A DNA stretch of 64,000 nucleotides from Pholiota molesta (GCA_014925825.1 JACGCK010000040.1:124001-188000); one strand, 5' to 3'. Shown: positions 46,411-59,399, counted from the stretch's first letter. The notes: generated by a model from the sequence alone, not told the origin. Made by a program: numbers and translations.

Positions 46411-49241
46411 ACCAGAATATGAAAGTCAAACGTAAGTGAGTGCGCAGACCGTAGACGTATTGGACACGTTTCTTGTTTTGCGCTCTGTCTGTTATTTGGT
46501 CTTATGTGTACAAGGATTATGTTTAATCCGGACCGTCGCCTGCCGGTTCGGTCCGCCTCCCCAAACTTGCCCTCAGGCCCTCCTCAGCGCTCAGCGCTCA
46601 GCTCCCAAATTAGCTGGCCGCTCCTTCTTAGAAGCTTTTCTCTCAGAAAAAACTTCATACAATAGGGTCACTGGTTATGGAACAATTTAATAAAGTGCTT
46701 TTGTATTGACCAGAATCCAACCAGAATCTGACAGTGTAATGGACACACATGTGGTAATCTTTCGAGTTATCTGATCTGTCTGATCAGAGGACGAGCTTTT
46801 GCCAAGCGTCTGCTCGAGAGTGTCTGTTATCACTAGCTACCAGAAAATATACTCCTTAGTGCTGAGAATTCAACTCTACAACAAATTTTGTTGACCATCT
46901 TTCGATGAAGAAATGGCCAAGATACGGAACGTGCCAACGTGCTCCCTATCAAAATATGTGCCATGGCCTCATGCATGTAGAGTGGCAGATACCGTCAGCC
47001 TGTGACGCTCATAGCATTTCAAGGCGAATCTTGAATTTTGGCAGATTTATCTCGTATAAGTTGCGTATAAGTACAAGTATTTTTTTCACATCTGTGTAGC
47101 AACGGCTCTGAATCATCATGAGTTCCCGAGTATCAACAGACTTCCTACCACTTACCTAGTTACAATGGGAAACTGTATTATTTGTAGCAATGCGTCATCC
47201 GGCATCTAGGAAAGCGAACGAGATGTTGTCAAACAAATCTGTTGCGCGCTTATATGCATTTGTACTCATTGTATTAGCTTGCGCGTCGATAAGTACCAAT
47301 CCCATAAATTTCCTTGTCATCTGCATATTTAGATTCTGCCTGAATCTATGTACGTCTGTGTGATGTGAAAACGCCTTGTGAGCTATAAGCTCAAATTACT
47401 ATTGACAATCAGGATGTTGTCGGATGTACTTTTCTCTGATCTCCCGCACAATGATCGGTATACCTTTCCTTGGTTTCATCTATTGATAGAAGCACATCTC
47501 CCCTGTACTTCGGTTTGTCAAAGCATTGGGTAATATGTGTTCCAACGTTGAATGAAACGTATTTTGTCCGTGTCTTCTTTCTAAGCTAGCCCGGAAGGCC
47601 ATCGCAAATTATCCGAAGTGAAGTAAAAACGGAACAAGGCCTTTAGAAAGGGAGAAAATGCTTGAGCATTAATTTTCTGACTTGAGGCGAGCGATAAATT
47701 AAGTGGTTAACCTTATAGCGCCCTTTTCAACAGCATCCAAATGAGGAGCCTTGGAGGAGCCGACTGTCCACGTCTCCAACTATCCCGCGAGCAATTCGTC
47801 AGATTAACTGATAAGATTAGATCATAGCCTGTCATCTTGCGATATGTTCGGAATCTCACAAAATCCATTCAGTCAAATGGCGCATCTGAATAAGCTATCT
47901 TGACAAGATGTTTCAAAGCGTCGATGATCCGCTGTCGCCGACTTTCACCAAGTGCACCTTTTCAGTATCGGACTTCCCCGACGGACTGTTTGGTTGTTTG
48001 AGATATAAGCTTAAATCCTTCTCAGCGCCGACGTCATGATCGTTCTAAGCATGTCAGAGCTTGCCAAAATTCGTCCACTTTCTATCACTGCGGAGGGTAC
48101 GATCCATCCCGCAGTGATCCTGTCAGAATCGTGAGCAAGGTATGAATGTGCGCATTATTTGCCTCGCGAGCCGGCCAATACGAAATTCAGTCGAACTCAC
48201 AACCCTAAAACGGCATTCTGATGAATAAGATGAAAGTGCATATGTACCATGCGGTACGGCTGGTCTCCGCGGTACCATGTGAACATATTGATCAGAGTGC
48301 ACCAAGTCTGCACATAGTCCCGCTGTCCGAAGACGGTAGACCAGATCTTTGATCTACAATAATTTATAAAGACCTTGATGCTGCGTTCCTGAACTTCGAA
48401 TAGGCTTCTTATTGGTTCTTCAACTTGAGGACGAGAAGATGAACCGTCTTTTGTTCAAAGGCGGGATTCTGAATGTCGTACCTTCCACTGCGGACTACGG
48501 TTGTCGTTAAATACGTTCTATTAGCTAAATTTCGCGCAGTCACAGTGTCGCAGCTTTGGGGCTTGCAACCAACTTGCAACAGTACCCCAGACTGAAGAGA
48601 ACTTTGGGGCAGTGTTTGATCTTTCACCGGAACGAAAGCCGATAGTCTACCGCCCATTGACCGCCCAAGTAACGACGTACTTGGCCAGTATCCAGTATCT
48701 ATCGAGGCCGCTGGAAAGAGCAATAGAGGTTCTGCTTTTATTAAAGGCCTCAGATGGCTACTCTGGGTTCTTCATCTCCATCTAACAAAACGAAGTAATT
48801 GTTGGCTTCGTCTATGTACATGGAAAAGAGCCGGTATTAATTATAATGTATAGTTGCCGGAAGATTCGATGGTTGAACAATCGAAAACAGTTCAGTGCAG
48901 AAAGGAAGAACGCCCCGAGTCCCACAACGATGTAGACATTGAATGCGACATAAACAAATAAGTTCGCATTGACGCTTTATAGATGAGGTGTACATTAATT
49001 TATGGTACAATACGACACCTGTCTAAGATTACAGTATATGAGAAGTGTCCTTGATATCCGCTGAGGCAGTATACTAAATTGTCCAAACTGTCCGTAAAAT
49101 GTCCTATAAAATGTCCAATAGTGTATCGGTATGGCTAAAGTATAGCGAGGTAGATAGAACCAATACCATAATATAATTCAAAATAAAACGCTGAGTGGGG
49201 AGTACTTACTCGAAGCCCAAACGCCAACGCCTAGAGATATG
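46411..49241. other. 2.8 kb intergenic region, no gene supported
   Basis: AT-rich, with only short random frames. No tRNA, no repeat relative elsewhere in the window, and no protein-like exon chain was recognised. Confidence 0.55.
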
Positions 49242-50445
49242 TTACTTCGGCGAATGCTTCGATCGCGGTCTAATTTTGTTCTTCTTCAAGGTCAGAGGTC
49301 GGGGTTTGCCTCGCAGCCGCTGATATACGCCACACGCATTACAGAGCTGGTCACCGGTTTTACTTCTCCGCCATACCGATGTATGATGAGTGCGACAGTG
49401 GCTGCACTCTGGACCGACGTAATTGGGGTCCGATTCCTCAGAGGAGCTTCCGTCATCGTCGGCGTCAATGAGCTCCTGAGGTCGAAGCTTGTTACGCTGC
49501 TGCAAATATAGACCACAGGCGTTGCACAAGGGCTTCATCGTTGACGGATCTCGACGCCAGAGAGGGGTGGTAGTCGCTCGGCAATGGGAGCAGCTCTTTC
49601 CTGTCTCAGGACGATCCTCGCTAGTTCTCCTAGTCGCGGTCGACGGTGGTCCTGCGCCAGAAGCCTGTCTCGGGCGATGAGCATAGACAGGCGATGGAGA
49701 AGGGGACGGGACATCAGGGGAGATGCGGTGAGGAAAGGTGAATCCGTCAAGGGGAATGGCCTGCTCATTGGCAGGAGTATAAAGCGCGGACGATGACGAG
49801 GAATCGGAATTAGACATTATCATATGGTCGAAATTCTCGAACTCTGAGATTTCGAGGTTCAGGTGACTGTTCCACGACGATGGCTCATCTGGGAACCTTT
49901 GAAATTGACTGTTAGTGGGCGCGGCAGAACTCGCGTTCATCTCCCAGGAATTCCAATTTGGCACCGAAGGTTGCATAGCCGCAGACATACCCCGAGAATA
50001 GTGATTTTCGAATCCAGATGGACGAAGCAACTGAGATGAACTGGAGAACGTGGAGCTCGAGATCTCTTGATGGGAATGTTGAGGGTGAAGGGAATTAGGG
50101 AGAGATTGTTCGCTAGGACACTCCAAGCGCCTTTCACGAGAGCGTATGTGTGGCTGCTGCTGAGCAAGCCAACGCGCTCGTTGTTGGTCCTGACTGACAA
50201 GGGAGTCAACACCGTTGTATGACTGTCGTTGATCTAGATAAACTGTAAGCACCACCGAAATATATTTCACTGAACGACTCACTCATTGACCAATTTCCCG
50301 GACCCCCATTCCCTGAGCTAGGCGGATACATCGCGGAAGAAGGGTAGGTGCAGATCATAGATGAATTAGTGGTGGAGGAAGTAAGCGTCTGGTTCTTATC
50401 TTGAGGAGAAAAGTCAATCGAATGTTGGCGAGTATGCAAGGGCAT
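49242..50445 (-). CDS. GATA-type transcription factor with two zinc fingers
   Basis: Two exons, 50445-50283 and 50242-49242, give 387 aa. Start MPLHTRQHSIDF is 39 bp below a TATATAA box. The first ~260 residues are Ser/Pro/Gln-rich, likely disordered activation or regulatory sequence. Two GATA fingers close the protein: CSHC-x18-CNAC at about 272-298 (TTPLWRRDPSTMKPL) and CSHC-x17-CNAC at about 334-359 (HTSVWRRSKTGDQL). Each is followed by a basic tail (RNKLRP; RGKPRP), and the C-terminus is Lys/Arg-rich (KKNKIRPRSKH), suitable for nuclear import. Binds GATA-containing promoters. Possible roles include nitrogen, iron or light responses; sequence does not decide. No PAS or Cys-rich linker domain was seen. 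Confidence 0.9.
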
Positions 50446-50483
50446 GTTCAGGTTGAAAGGGATGTTTGCGCAATACTGTGACT

Positions 50484-50495
50484 CGGTTATATAGC
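50484..50495 (-). promoter_or_regulatory. TATA box of the GATA factor gene
   Basis: CGCTATATAACC on the minus strand, about 40-50 bp above the ATG at 50445. This supports the chosen start over non-ATG upstream extension. Confidence 0.5.
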
Positions 50496-51319
50496 GAACA
50501 CACCGAAAGCGAGTCGATGACAAAGTAGCTCTGCCGAGATTTCGAGATTAAACTCCATGCAGGGCGAGATCTAAGCTGAACCTGTGACGTTTGCGTGAAT
50601 GTCAATACAGAATGGATGTGAACTACAAGCTCAGGGCCTAAAGTAAGAACGATCAACCGCGTCACCTTCAGGCGCCTCGAGACCTGGACCTTTATCTGGA
50701 AATAGAATCTAAGACCGTAGAATATCCCTCGAACCCCATTTGCAGCCTACTAAAAGTAGGTGAATAGATTGATGGAGATTCCAACCTTCAATCCCTTGAG
50801 GCCACTGTTCGATAACGTGACATGTAATCCAACGATCTCTGTGATGGCCGACGGTTTCGGGTAATCGATCTGACTCGAGTCAATATTCCGCTTCCGCTCC
50901 TACAAGGCTGCAAAGTGTTGAAACTGGCACCTTCAAAGGTTTAACTCTAAATACGCCAAAGGGATTTGCGCCTTCAGTTTACATTGCACAAATGACTCAT
51001 CTGAGGATTCTGAGCTTCAGCTGCCAGTAATCTCCGGACGTTTTATCAGAAAGAGGGACGGAAGAAAAGGACCGAAAACAATCAGTGGCATGCCCCAAGT
51101 TAGGTGTTTGTCGGTCTACGTGAGCTTAAAAAGTGAAGCATCAGTATCAAAGCGCACGTTATCATCATTTCCTTCACAATGCTGTACGTTTCTGGGGTAA
51201 GTATACACCGGTTTCTTCGTAAAACAGTAATTTCACCTTCCCTTTCGCAGCTTCTACACCACAGAGTCCATTGCGGCAGCACATGCTGACCCGCTGAGAT
51301 ATTTATATCCAGGGCCTCA
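50496..51319. other. Intergenic, no gene seen
   Basis: Upstream region of the GATA factor. No family match on either strand. Confidence 0.5.
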
Positions 51320-52285
51320 ATGGAATCGACACCGATGATCAAGATACGCCAAGCCTCTTCATTGGTGTTTCAAAATCCAGGAAGAGTCGGGAAGAGCAGA
51401 AACAACGCTAGTGGGGCGGAGGTGGCGGGAGCCCCTATATCCTCGCACGGTGGGCACATCATTGATCGATTCTCACGTGGAGTTTCTCTGGACATTCTGC
51501 AGTCTCATATACAATGTGGTTGGAGAGATTCGAGGAACTTCCACTCTTTGGAACCAGAAAGAAAGGCTCTTCAATCCATTCCGACATATCTGCCCTTTCA
51601 TAGTTTCCTCTGCTCCTCCCGACTGCAAATAATGGACAGTTCCCGTCGCGAGAATGTGATATACACATGAAGGCCAGTACAGCCCGTCGGCTTCACGCTT
51701 TCCGGAACTGTCATATGTCTTGCATCTCTTTGGCGACAGTCGTGCCGCATTATTCGACGATATTATTGCGTCTCCAGGAAGCATTCGGCGGGTTGGACGG
51801 TCGCTCATTCGCAGCGGCAGCGGTAAGCGCTCAGGAGGGCTTGCACTGCCAAGAACACCTACTACTTTGATGGGATATTCTGTATGTGTGGTGATTCGTG
51901 AACTATCTATCAGATTGCCTCGGCCTCGCCTTGAACCTTGGAACTATGGGCCGACTTACTTAATTTCTGTTACCTTCTTGATGGATTCAACCTCTCGAAC
52001 AAAAAGAATCCGCGATATGAAGCGAGGATAGGACGCAGACAGACCTGAAATCGACTCTTCTATGGCTGTGATGACCCCGCTGATGCAGGCAAGTCCTTTG
52101 TCTTCGAATCCCACGAGAAGCGGCAGTCGGAAAATACAACGAATACTTAACAGAGCAAATTTCCCACCTCGAGTCTGGACCGAACATTTGTACGTTTGTA
52201 CTTACGAACGTTTCCCAGACCCTCGGGCTCTCGTCGAGGACCGTAAGTCGCAAGAAGCGAAACAACTTTGCGGAGTCGGATGAAG
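51320..52285 (+). pseudogene. Possible decayed gene, family unknown
   Basis: Three separated plus-strand stretches look more protein-like than surrounding DNA: 51411-51632 (LIDSHVEFLWTFCSLIYNVV then GEIRGTSTLWNQKERLFNPF), about 51675-51822 (SRFPELSYVLHLFGDSRAAL, ending at a GTAAGC donor) and about 52090-52150 (GKSFVFESHEKRQSEN). They lie in different frames, with stops between them, and I could not chain them into one gene. Could be a relic, or chance. Confidence 0.3.
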
Positions 52286-52772
52286 ACTTCGTGATTTAGT
52301 TTTAATTTTGGCCAGTTCTCATCATCTGCTGTTGCCTGTATGTATTGCCGCGATTATCAATTATCAATGGGCAATGGGTTTGGGATACAAATAGGATTCG
52401 CAGAACTTGGCAGAAGACATCGATATTTGAACGCTGAAATATTGAGAGGCCGAGGAGCTACCAATCTCTTTGTGTTGATACAATGCAGCGCAAGCCGGAT
52501 CTTGTATGTGTGAAGTTACGGCTTGATATTAGAAGATGTGCAATGATGCATAAGACGAGTATGCTTGATTCAGTTATAAGACACCAAGTAACTCACATGT
52601 CCAGCTCGCATGCCGCTAGATAACGGAAATACAGCGAAGTGATGTTATCTGCAAGCGCCTAAGAGTTTGGATGTCATGTCCCGAGATCATCGAGGCTTCC
52701 TGCACACCGAATTCGAGTTGTTGGTACATAGTAAAACGTCCAAACAGTCTGTCCGAATCCAATGGCCATCAT
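52286..52772. other. Intergenic, no gene seen
   Basis: AT-rich, no features recognised. Confidence 0.5.
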
Positions 52773-52858
52773 TAGGGTGTTTCACGATAGGTTAAGAACC
52801 AAGTTGGGACCAAGTTGGGACCCAAGTTGGCCAACTTAACCTATCGTGAAACACCCTA
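52773..52858. mobile_element. 86-bp MITE-like hairpin
   Basis: Perfect 24-bp inverted repeats, starting TAGGGTGTTTCACGATAGG at 52773-52796 and ending CCTATCGTGAAACACCCTA at 52835-52858, enclose 38 bp made of near-repeats of CCAAGTTGGGA. The outermost bases are TA at both ends, compatible with a TA target as used by Tc1/mariner-type elements, but the duplication cannot be told apart from the repeat itself. A very compact miniature inverted-repeat element or foldback is the best reading. Confidence 0.75.
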
Positions 52859-53893
52859 TTGCCAATGGCGAATACATTATCGATAGTTTCCGCACGACAT
52901 GCATAATACGAGCATTGCTACCGCCATACATAGTCAAAATGCTTATAAGTATTCGTTTCACTACGACAGATGCACCACTTAATTGCGTACTCCAACCACA
53001 TGCTAATCAGCGCCCATAAGTGCTTCATTTAGACTTGCAGTGCCCCCGGATGCCACTGGAGTACCGACACGGAGGAGAGTTTGTATCAGCAGGGTATCAG
53101 CTGTACAGTTGTACATCGGTGTATTACAGTTTGCATGAATAAAAATTAGGATATAGACTGTTTGTCAAAGCTGGAATGATAAATGAGAAGGATATTTAAA
53201 AGATGCCTTTGGACAATCAAATTTTGTCGATTGAGCCCCTTCCAAACTGTCGGCTGCAATAATCCCGGATTTAACACTCTCGCATTCAAAATAAGTATTA
53301 GAGTAAAAATGGGAACACATGAGGTCAATGTTGTTATTCATAGAGTTGTTATTCATAGAGCTTGGCCAATACTTAGCAGAATGTTTGTGGGATTGCGTCC
53401 AATACCGTGTCGAGTTTCGGTTGTGTTTCCGAATCGCTTTAAAAGTGCTGGATATGAGGGAAGCTCCCCATTTGCTCATCGCAAATACTTGAATCCAATT
53501 TGAATATTGAACCCTGATGGAATTTAAACGTTCGAACTTAGCTGATTACTATAAGTCCATACGTTGATGGTGCGTGAATGGTGTAAAAGAATCTATATAA
53601 TACATCAAGCTCAAAAGTATACAGTCAGACAAGATTCATACATACTGTAAGATTTAGACGTTATCATAGGGTAGAACATCATAGATTTTAGCTGTTGCAT
53701 TGCACTGTAGTGCTCGGAGTATTGTAATTAGGGGCTTATAAAGCACGTGATTACACGTCGTCACATCATGTCACGCGTAGGCGCATGACGTTCTCGCGGA
53801 CGTTGAGCATCGTTCCAAGCTTGCTTATGCCACCACATCCATAGCTCACGAAGTCTCAAAAACCGCGTTTACAGTGGGCGGAAAACATCTATA
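52859..53893. other. Intergenic, AT-rich
   Basis: No gene seen. A short tandem repeat, GTTGTTATTCATAGA twice, lies at about 53330-53360. Confidence 0.5.
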
Positions 53894-55225
53894 ATGTCAT
53901 TCTTACGTCGTGTCTTCTCCAAGGTATGCCTTTTCATCGCCAACTTCTCTCATTTGATGACCGAACACCTGAAATTCCGGAGTAGAAGGGCGAAGAGGAC
54001 TACGAAACTATTCTGTCGAATCTCGCAGACGATATACAGAAAAGACAACTGAAGCTTTCGGAGATACGTTTGCGCGAGCGGCGCTCGACTCTATTGGTTA
54101 CCTTATACACGTTGGCAGCATGGGTGGCATACGTTAGCCTGTGGTACTTCAACGTCTTGCCAGATCTCAAACGCGGTCAGCTCGTGACGAATCCAAGCAT
54201 AGGAAAGGCTGTACGGGGAGCGCCCGTAGTGATTGGGCCCATCATGTACGGACCACATCTTGAATCACGCTTGCATCATGTCTAATTCGCTTCTCAGAGT
54301 TCTCTTTATCCGGCGAGTCGTGCAAATCTGGTACATGAAAAAAGGAGACGCCGAAGGTGTGTACATTCTCTAATCCGGCCACTAAATCCTTGCATCTAAA
54401 CCTGGTGTCAGAGAAATCTGTCAAGGAATTGATGAAGAAGCGCCGAGACAAAGTTGAAGAGATCAAGAAAAAAACGAACTACTATTCAACGCGTGATCTT
54501 ATTCAAAAATATGACGAAGCCACACCATTAGCCACGCCCCTTCGACAACGGTTTCCTAATGGTCAGGTCCCCCAGACTCCGCAAGGTCGCCCGATACCCA
54601 ATCTCCCCAATACTGGTATTCCCAGAATGCAAACTCCTGGTTCAAGCGCGGCCAATCTCTCTCGTAAGAACTATATACGGATACGATAGACCATGTCTCA
54701 TTTTAAGCTTTTCTAATTAGCCTTCACACCTCTACCCCCACCGCGCAAACAATGGTATGACAAATTGGCCGACGCGCTCTTGGGCGAAGACGATCCGAAC
54801 ATCGCGTCTCCAAGCTCCCGATACGCCCTGATATGCGAAAAGTGCTTCATGCACAATGGGTTAGTCAAGGAAAGCATGTGGCCAGATGCTCGTAAGTTTA
54901 CCCGTCCCTCTTGCGCTTCACTCGGTGCCAGCAGTCTGATGTTATGTCCTATGCAGAATACGTCTGTCCCAAGTGTGGTCACTTCAATGCTTCTGCGCGC
55001 TCAAAGAAGGAACACCCTCGTCAAAGCCTATCTCCGACACCATCGCCTAACTCCTCGCCATCTCATCCTGTCGATCCACCATCAGCCAGTCGTTCACGGA
55101 CCTCCTCTCCGTCGCAGATAACAAGAAACAGGAGTACGACGTCATCAGAGACGGATCTTCCTGCTGTTGATGGGGAACCTGCTGCAATGGAAGTCGATTC
55201 TAATGAAGACAATCACACTCCTTGA
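53894..55225 (+). CDS. Lunapark-type ER network protein
   Basis: Six exons: 53894-53923, 53986-54244, 54300-54356, 54412-54663, 54721-54891, 54957-55225; 345 aa, all in phase. Start MSFLRRVFSKKGEEDYE, then a coiled basic helix (DDIQKRQLKLSEIRLRERR), a hydrophobic helix (LLVTLYTLAAWVAYVSLWYF), and a second hydrophobic stretch (APVVIGPIMILFIRRVV). After a coiled, Lys-rich segment comes a treble-clef zinc finger: ICEKCFMHNG...YVCPKCGHFN, giving two CxxC pairs. This order is that of Lunapark, which stabilises three-way junctions of the tubular ER in the ER membrane. The C-terminus is Ser/Pro-rich and acidic. Its length and layout are normal. Confidence 0.9.
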
Positions 55226-55512
55226 ACTTACAGAAAACGTCACTTTGATTATAGTAAATACGTTTTCTGTAGCTCTGAAGTTTGCAATAGCAAATAGCTT
55301 TCTCTCTTATCTCTACATAGGAAATGCGGGATTACGTTAACTTTAAGCTCAGGATCAGCTCGCCTTTTCCCGGTTTTTTATGTAAACGACTCCCATCGCG
55401 TGGCTTGCCTGTTTGTTTTCTTGAACGACTCACCTTGGCTGCTTGGCACGTTGAACAGCCATTCCCATTCTGTCTCTTCCTTCAGTTTCCTGGCTCGCCA
55501 ACATATTGCGCA
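55226..55512. other. Short intergenic spacer
   Basis: Separates two same-strand genes; presumed terminator and promoter, no motif recognised. Confidence 0.4.
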
Positions 55513-57234
55513 ATGGATCCGCGTACTTTTGACGCTGATCTGATGTCGGAGATGCTCTCAGCCATGGGAAAAGAGCTCAAGTTGGCGCGGGCAAAAATAC
55601 ACTCGTTAGAGAGCCAGGTGCGTCGACCAACATCCGTTCATAGGGTTCACATTTGCAATCCTTACTCCATATTAGGACTACCAAAAGCGTGCAGAATCAG
55701 CGGAATATGCTCTCGATGTCCTGAAGAAGAATTTCGAGGAGGTCTGTCTTGAGAATCGGCGACTGCAAGCAATGTTAGAAGAGAAGGTGAGCTCGTATCG
55801 CGGGCGCAGGCTCCTAGTTTCGGGTTTTTGACAAGACGACAAATTGAAGGAGAATATCGAGGAAGTAACACCGCCCCCGAGCCCGACGAAGCACTCTAAG
55901 AAATCGGTTTCGACAGACCCTGTGGATACTAAGCATGTTCAGGACCTGGAGCAAGCTTTGGAGACGTATTATCGAAAATACAAGTCGCAAAAGGATTCCA
56001 AAAATCAACTCCGCGAAGTCTGGCTATTCTGCATTTCATGCCTACTTGTCCCGATTTCTGATAAGATTTGTGTAGACTTGTCGCGAACTTGAAGTGAATT
56101 TGTCAAAGATAGAGGCAGAATTGAAAGGGCAGAAAAAGCAAAACCAGGCTATGAAGGAGAAGGGGGCCGCCTGTAAAGTGAGATCATTCCTGTCTACGGC
56201 CGTCAAACTCTCAATCAACACGTAGATTTCAATTGGGGTCCAACCACGGAGTGCCGCAACTATTCCACCTGTTGTTCCCTCGGTGCGTCGTGAGGTCGTT
56301 CATCTTGATGGTATGTCTTGCGGCTAATCAACTGTCGCCAGATCATGACCACCGAAAGTGATATTCACAAATTCATGACGAGTATTCCGACGGGTGCTTC
56401 CTCTCGTTTCTGTGGGAAGAAGCTCAACCCAGTATGTGGCATTTCCATGGATTTAAAGAAATTTCTTGCGGAGGTATGTTCGAGGTTCTAATATCAGCTT
56501 CCCTCTGTTCTACCTACTGATACGCATAAAACTGTATTTGCCCAGGACCCGAGATCAAAAGAGTAATTATCTCACATTTTCACGCATCCGTGGACTGACT
56601 TAACGTTGGATGAAAAAGTGTGGGGAAGAATCTACTGTGTCTCCCAGGACGATTAGTTTGGTGCCCCCCAACGAAGCAACATGCACTCGCTATGTCCCCG
56701 TTGTACATCTATGATGTAGCCAAGAACTCATTATCGAAGAACAAGGCTGCCTTCAACGGCCTGTACGGACAGGCTTTCCATCTTTTCTACAGTTCATATG
56801 ACTCGATCTACTATGCTGGATTCTATAAGGCTATCGATCTACGTCCGAAGACTCCAGGAGGCATATCGTTGACACCGGGCTCTGACCTGGTAAGCTATAT
56901 CCTGACTGTTCGTAATCATTTAACAAACACATGATACTTACGCCTATGTCGAAAGTCATTGAAGACCCTAGCCGAAGCAACGTTGGGTTGTGCATCCTCA
57001 CCACATATAGCTCGTTTTGTCTCACAACTTTACCAGAAGGGCGTCTTAAAAGCTGAAGCCCTAGGGTTGCAATGCCTCGAATTTGATAGCCGCATTTATG
57101 ACATGCTCACCACCCGGTTTGCTTCATTCCAATCTACGACTAAAAAAACCAGTACCCTAGGAGGCTACTATCCGGAGGCGATACAAGAGGAGTCAGATCA
57201 GCCCAAGAAGAAGAAACAGAAGATTGTTTCTTGA
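55513..57234 (+). CDS. Coiled-coil protein with DUF6697-like C-terminal region (model approximate)
   Basis: Exons supported: 55513-55617 (MDPRTFDADLMSEMLSAMG, helical), 55676-55786 (DYQKRAESAEYALDVLKKN), about 55836-56029, 56079-56178 (ELEVNLSKIEAELKGQKKQ), 56225-56282, 56341-56429, about 56600-56889, and 56956-57234. The N-terminal half is a heptad-like coiled coil with an acidic linker (PPPSPTKHSKK). The C-terminal half carries LFYSSYDSIYYAGFYKAIDL, which I recognise from DUF6697-type basidiomycete proteins, then LAEATLGCASSPHIARFVSQ and a basic end (QPKKKKQK) resembling a nuclear signal. Two joins fail by one base, at about 55836 and 56695. I therefore treat the model as approximate; indels or real decay are both possible. 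Function unknown. Confidence 0.55.
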
Positions 57235-59109
57235 GTTTACGTAAAATTTCGACGTCTACTATGTATCTACTATCTGCTATTGACCTCCATTGACCGATAG
57301 CATTTAGACTTGAAACATTGACTGTTTTGATTCTTCATGAATACAAAAAATACGAAATTAGCGTGCTGGAATGGATCCGGGGCTCGGGGACCGGACTTGT
57401 ATTTCTGATGTGTAAATAAATTTGGGTATTGCGTATACATACCAAAAATAATCGCATGGGCGTCGCAGTTCTTTTTGAGGTGTACGTGCTGACTGGGAAA
57501 TCAAAGAATTGTTTGACGTAGGTATGTAGCTTCTAGGGTATTTGGGTTCTGTCCAGAGTATTCTTATATTTAGAGGCGGGTAAATGATTTTTCTTTTTCT
57601 TTTCGTGGGCGACATCTTTTCGTCCGCTAAGGCCTGGTACATTTTCAGAACGGTGAGGCGGTGCTTCTCAGAGGATATGGTCTGCTCTGTTGCCTTGCAC
57701 AGAAATTGGGCCGTAACTCAGTGCCGAAGTAGAGGACAGACCTCAGATATGGCGTTGATTTGGAGTCAAGGAGATGGTAAGGGGCAGATGTTTTCAATCT
57801 CCCATTCGTTTAGGATATTGTTAGCACCTAGATCTTGTCGGAACAGAAAGATCCAAGTACCACTGTAAACGAATTCCGTCTATTAACTGCGCGTTCTAGG
57901 GAGCGAACGAGTAATAGAATCGTGAATCCCGAAAGCCTTTAGGGTATGTAGAATCTCGAGGAGATTCCAAAATCATAGATTCAAACATGAAACTCCTGGT
58001 CGCAATTCCGAGTCCCGATCATATTTGTACGTCCTGGGAGTGAGGCGTGTAAGAAATGAGCTCGATTTGTTGGGGAGACATGTCAAGTCGTCGTCACCCG
58101 AGTTTGTTTTCGTCCTGAGAACTGGTTCGTAGTCAGAAAAAATGGTCTCATAAGGATCTAGTCCAGGAACCATGATGTGGGCCGTTTGAAGAATCCCCAA
58201 AGGTTCCAATCGCCTATAGTATAATGATTTGCATCACTAAAATTGGCTATGTCAGAGCGCCCGCCGCCCGCGTTTTGACTTACGACAACGAAAGGTATCA
58301 AATGCTTTCCCAATTAACGTTGAGGTAATATTATCACATGTGGCCATGGTAGCGGTGAATCTTGGGTTTTCCACCTGCGGAAGGGAGCCCAATCGCAAGG
58401 GAAAGAAAGGAACCTTAATCCAGCGCTCGGTTGGGTTCCAGCTTGAGGCCATCCTGAGTCACTGCGGCGCAGACAGATAGATACATCGTAGAGATGGCGT
58501 TTGGAGATCGTTGATATCAAAAGTCTCAGCACACGACACGATACCGCAGTTTGTGTTTGTATGCCTCAGCCCAGGAAAAGCAGCAAGAGACGAGATCGTC
58601 GGATGGCAAGATAAGCATGGTACTGGCATAGGCGCTTGAACTTCTCGATACGGCCCCAGGATGTAGTACGAGTCACAAAGGAAGAGATTAAGCAGTGCAT
58701 GGGCACGAAGCCTACTTTTTCCGACGCGTACTTACGAGATACGCGGAAAGGAATTAAAAATCGACCGAGAGCGCGAAGACTACATATCGATCTGTAGAAT
58801 CCCTTGAGAATCCCGGCCGGTGGAGCCTTGAGCCACCCCGAGCCATGTACAATCGCTCCCGATGCTCCTCGTGTGAGATTAGATCGCAGAGAGGAAGGAC
58901 AATCCAGCATGTGTCCCGCAGCGAACGGTGGTTGACAGTGTCGTGGTGCAAAGTCCCAACTCTGCTGCGAGTCACTGCGCCGCAATACAGGAACACGTGA
59001 TGGTTCCTCGACGCTTCGCTTAAGTTTTTATTCAATAACAAGACGGCCCGCGATACCCCGTTGCGGTTCCGCATGGATATTGGGGATGACTCACGACGGG
59101 GCTGTTATG
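57235..59109. other. Intergenic, left flank of the second element copy
   Basis: Minus-strand frames at 57973-58209 and 58252-58452 are somewhat protein-like (HIMVPGLDPYETIFSDYEPV; WNPTERWIKVPFFPLRLGSL), but I could not link them or identify a family. They may be fragments of an old gene. Confidence 0.4.
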
Positions 59110-59399
59110 TAGTCTCTCTAGACAGACCAAATAATAGATGACAATCGATCTATATATATAAGGTCTGTTCCGATATTTGGGCCCCTTGGTGGTTGGGTCC
59201 ATTCGGCCTTCTCGGTGATCCCGCATCAAAATTGCGAGTCCTTTCGCGATCACGTGTCACAGACATCAATGTGCGCGATGACATAGTGTGCTGCTAAAAC
59301 ATGTCTTCAACATGTCTTAGAATTGCTGTAGAGGTGTCGTTCTCGTCGTTGTAGATAGAATATGTCAACTAAAATTTATTTCACCATCTATCGAATAAC

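Noticed and set aside
46411..49241. A hidden gene in the 2.8 kb gap
   Set aside because: No chain of exons or recognisable domain on either strand; frames are short and AT-biased.
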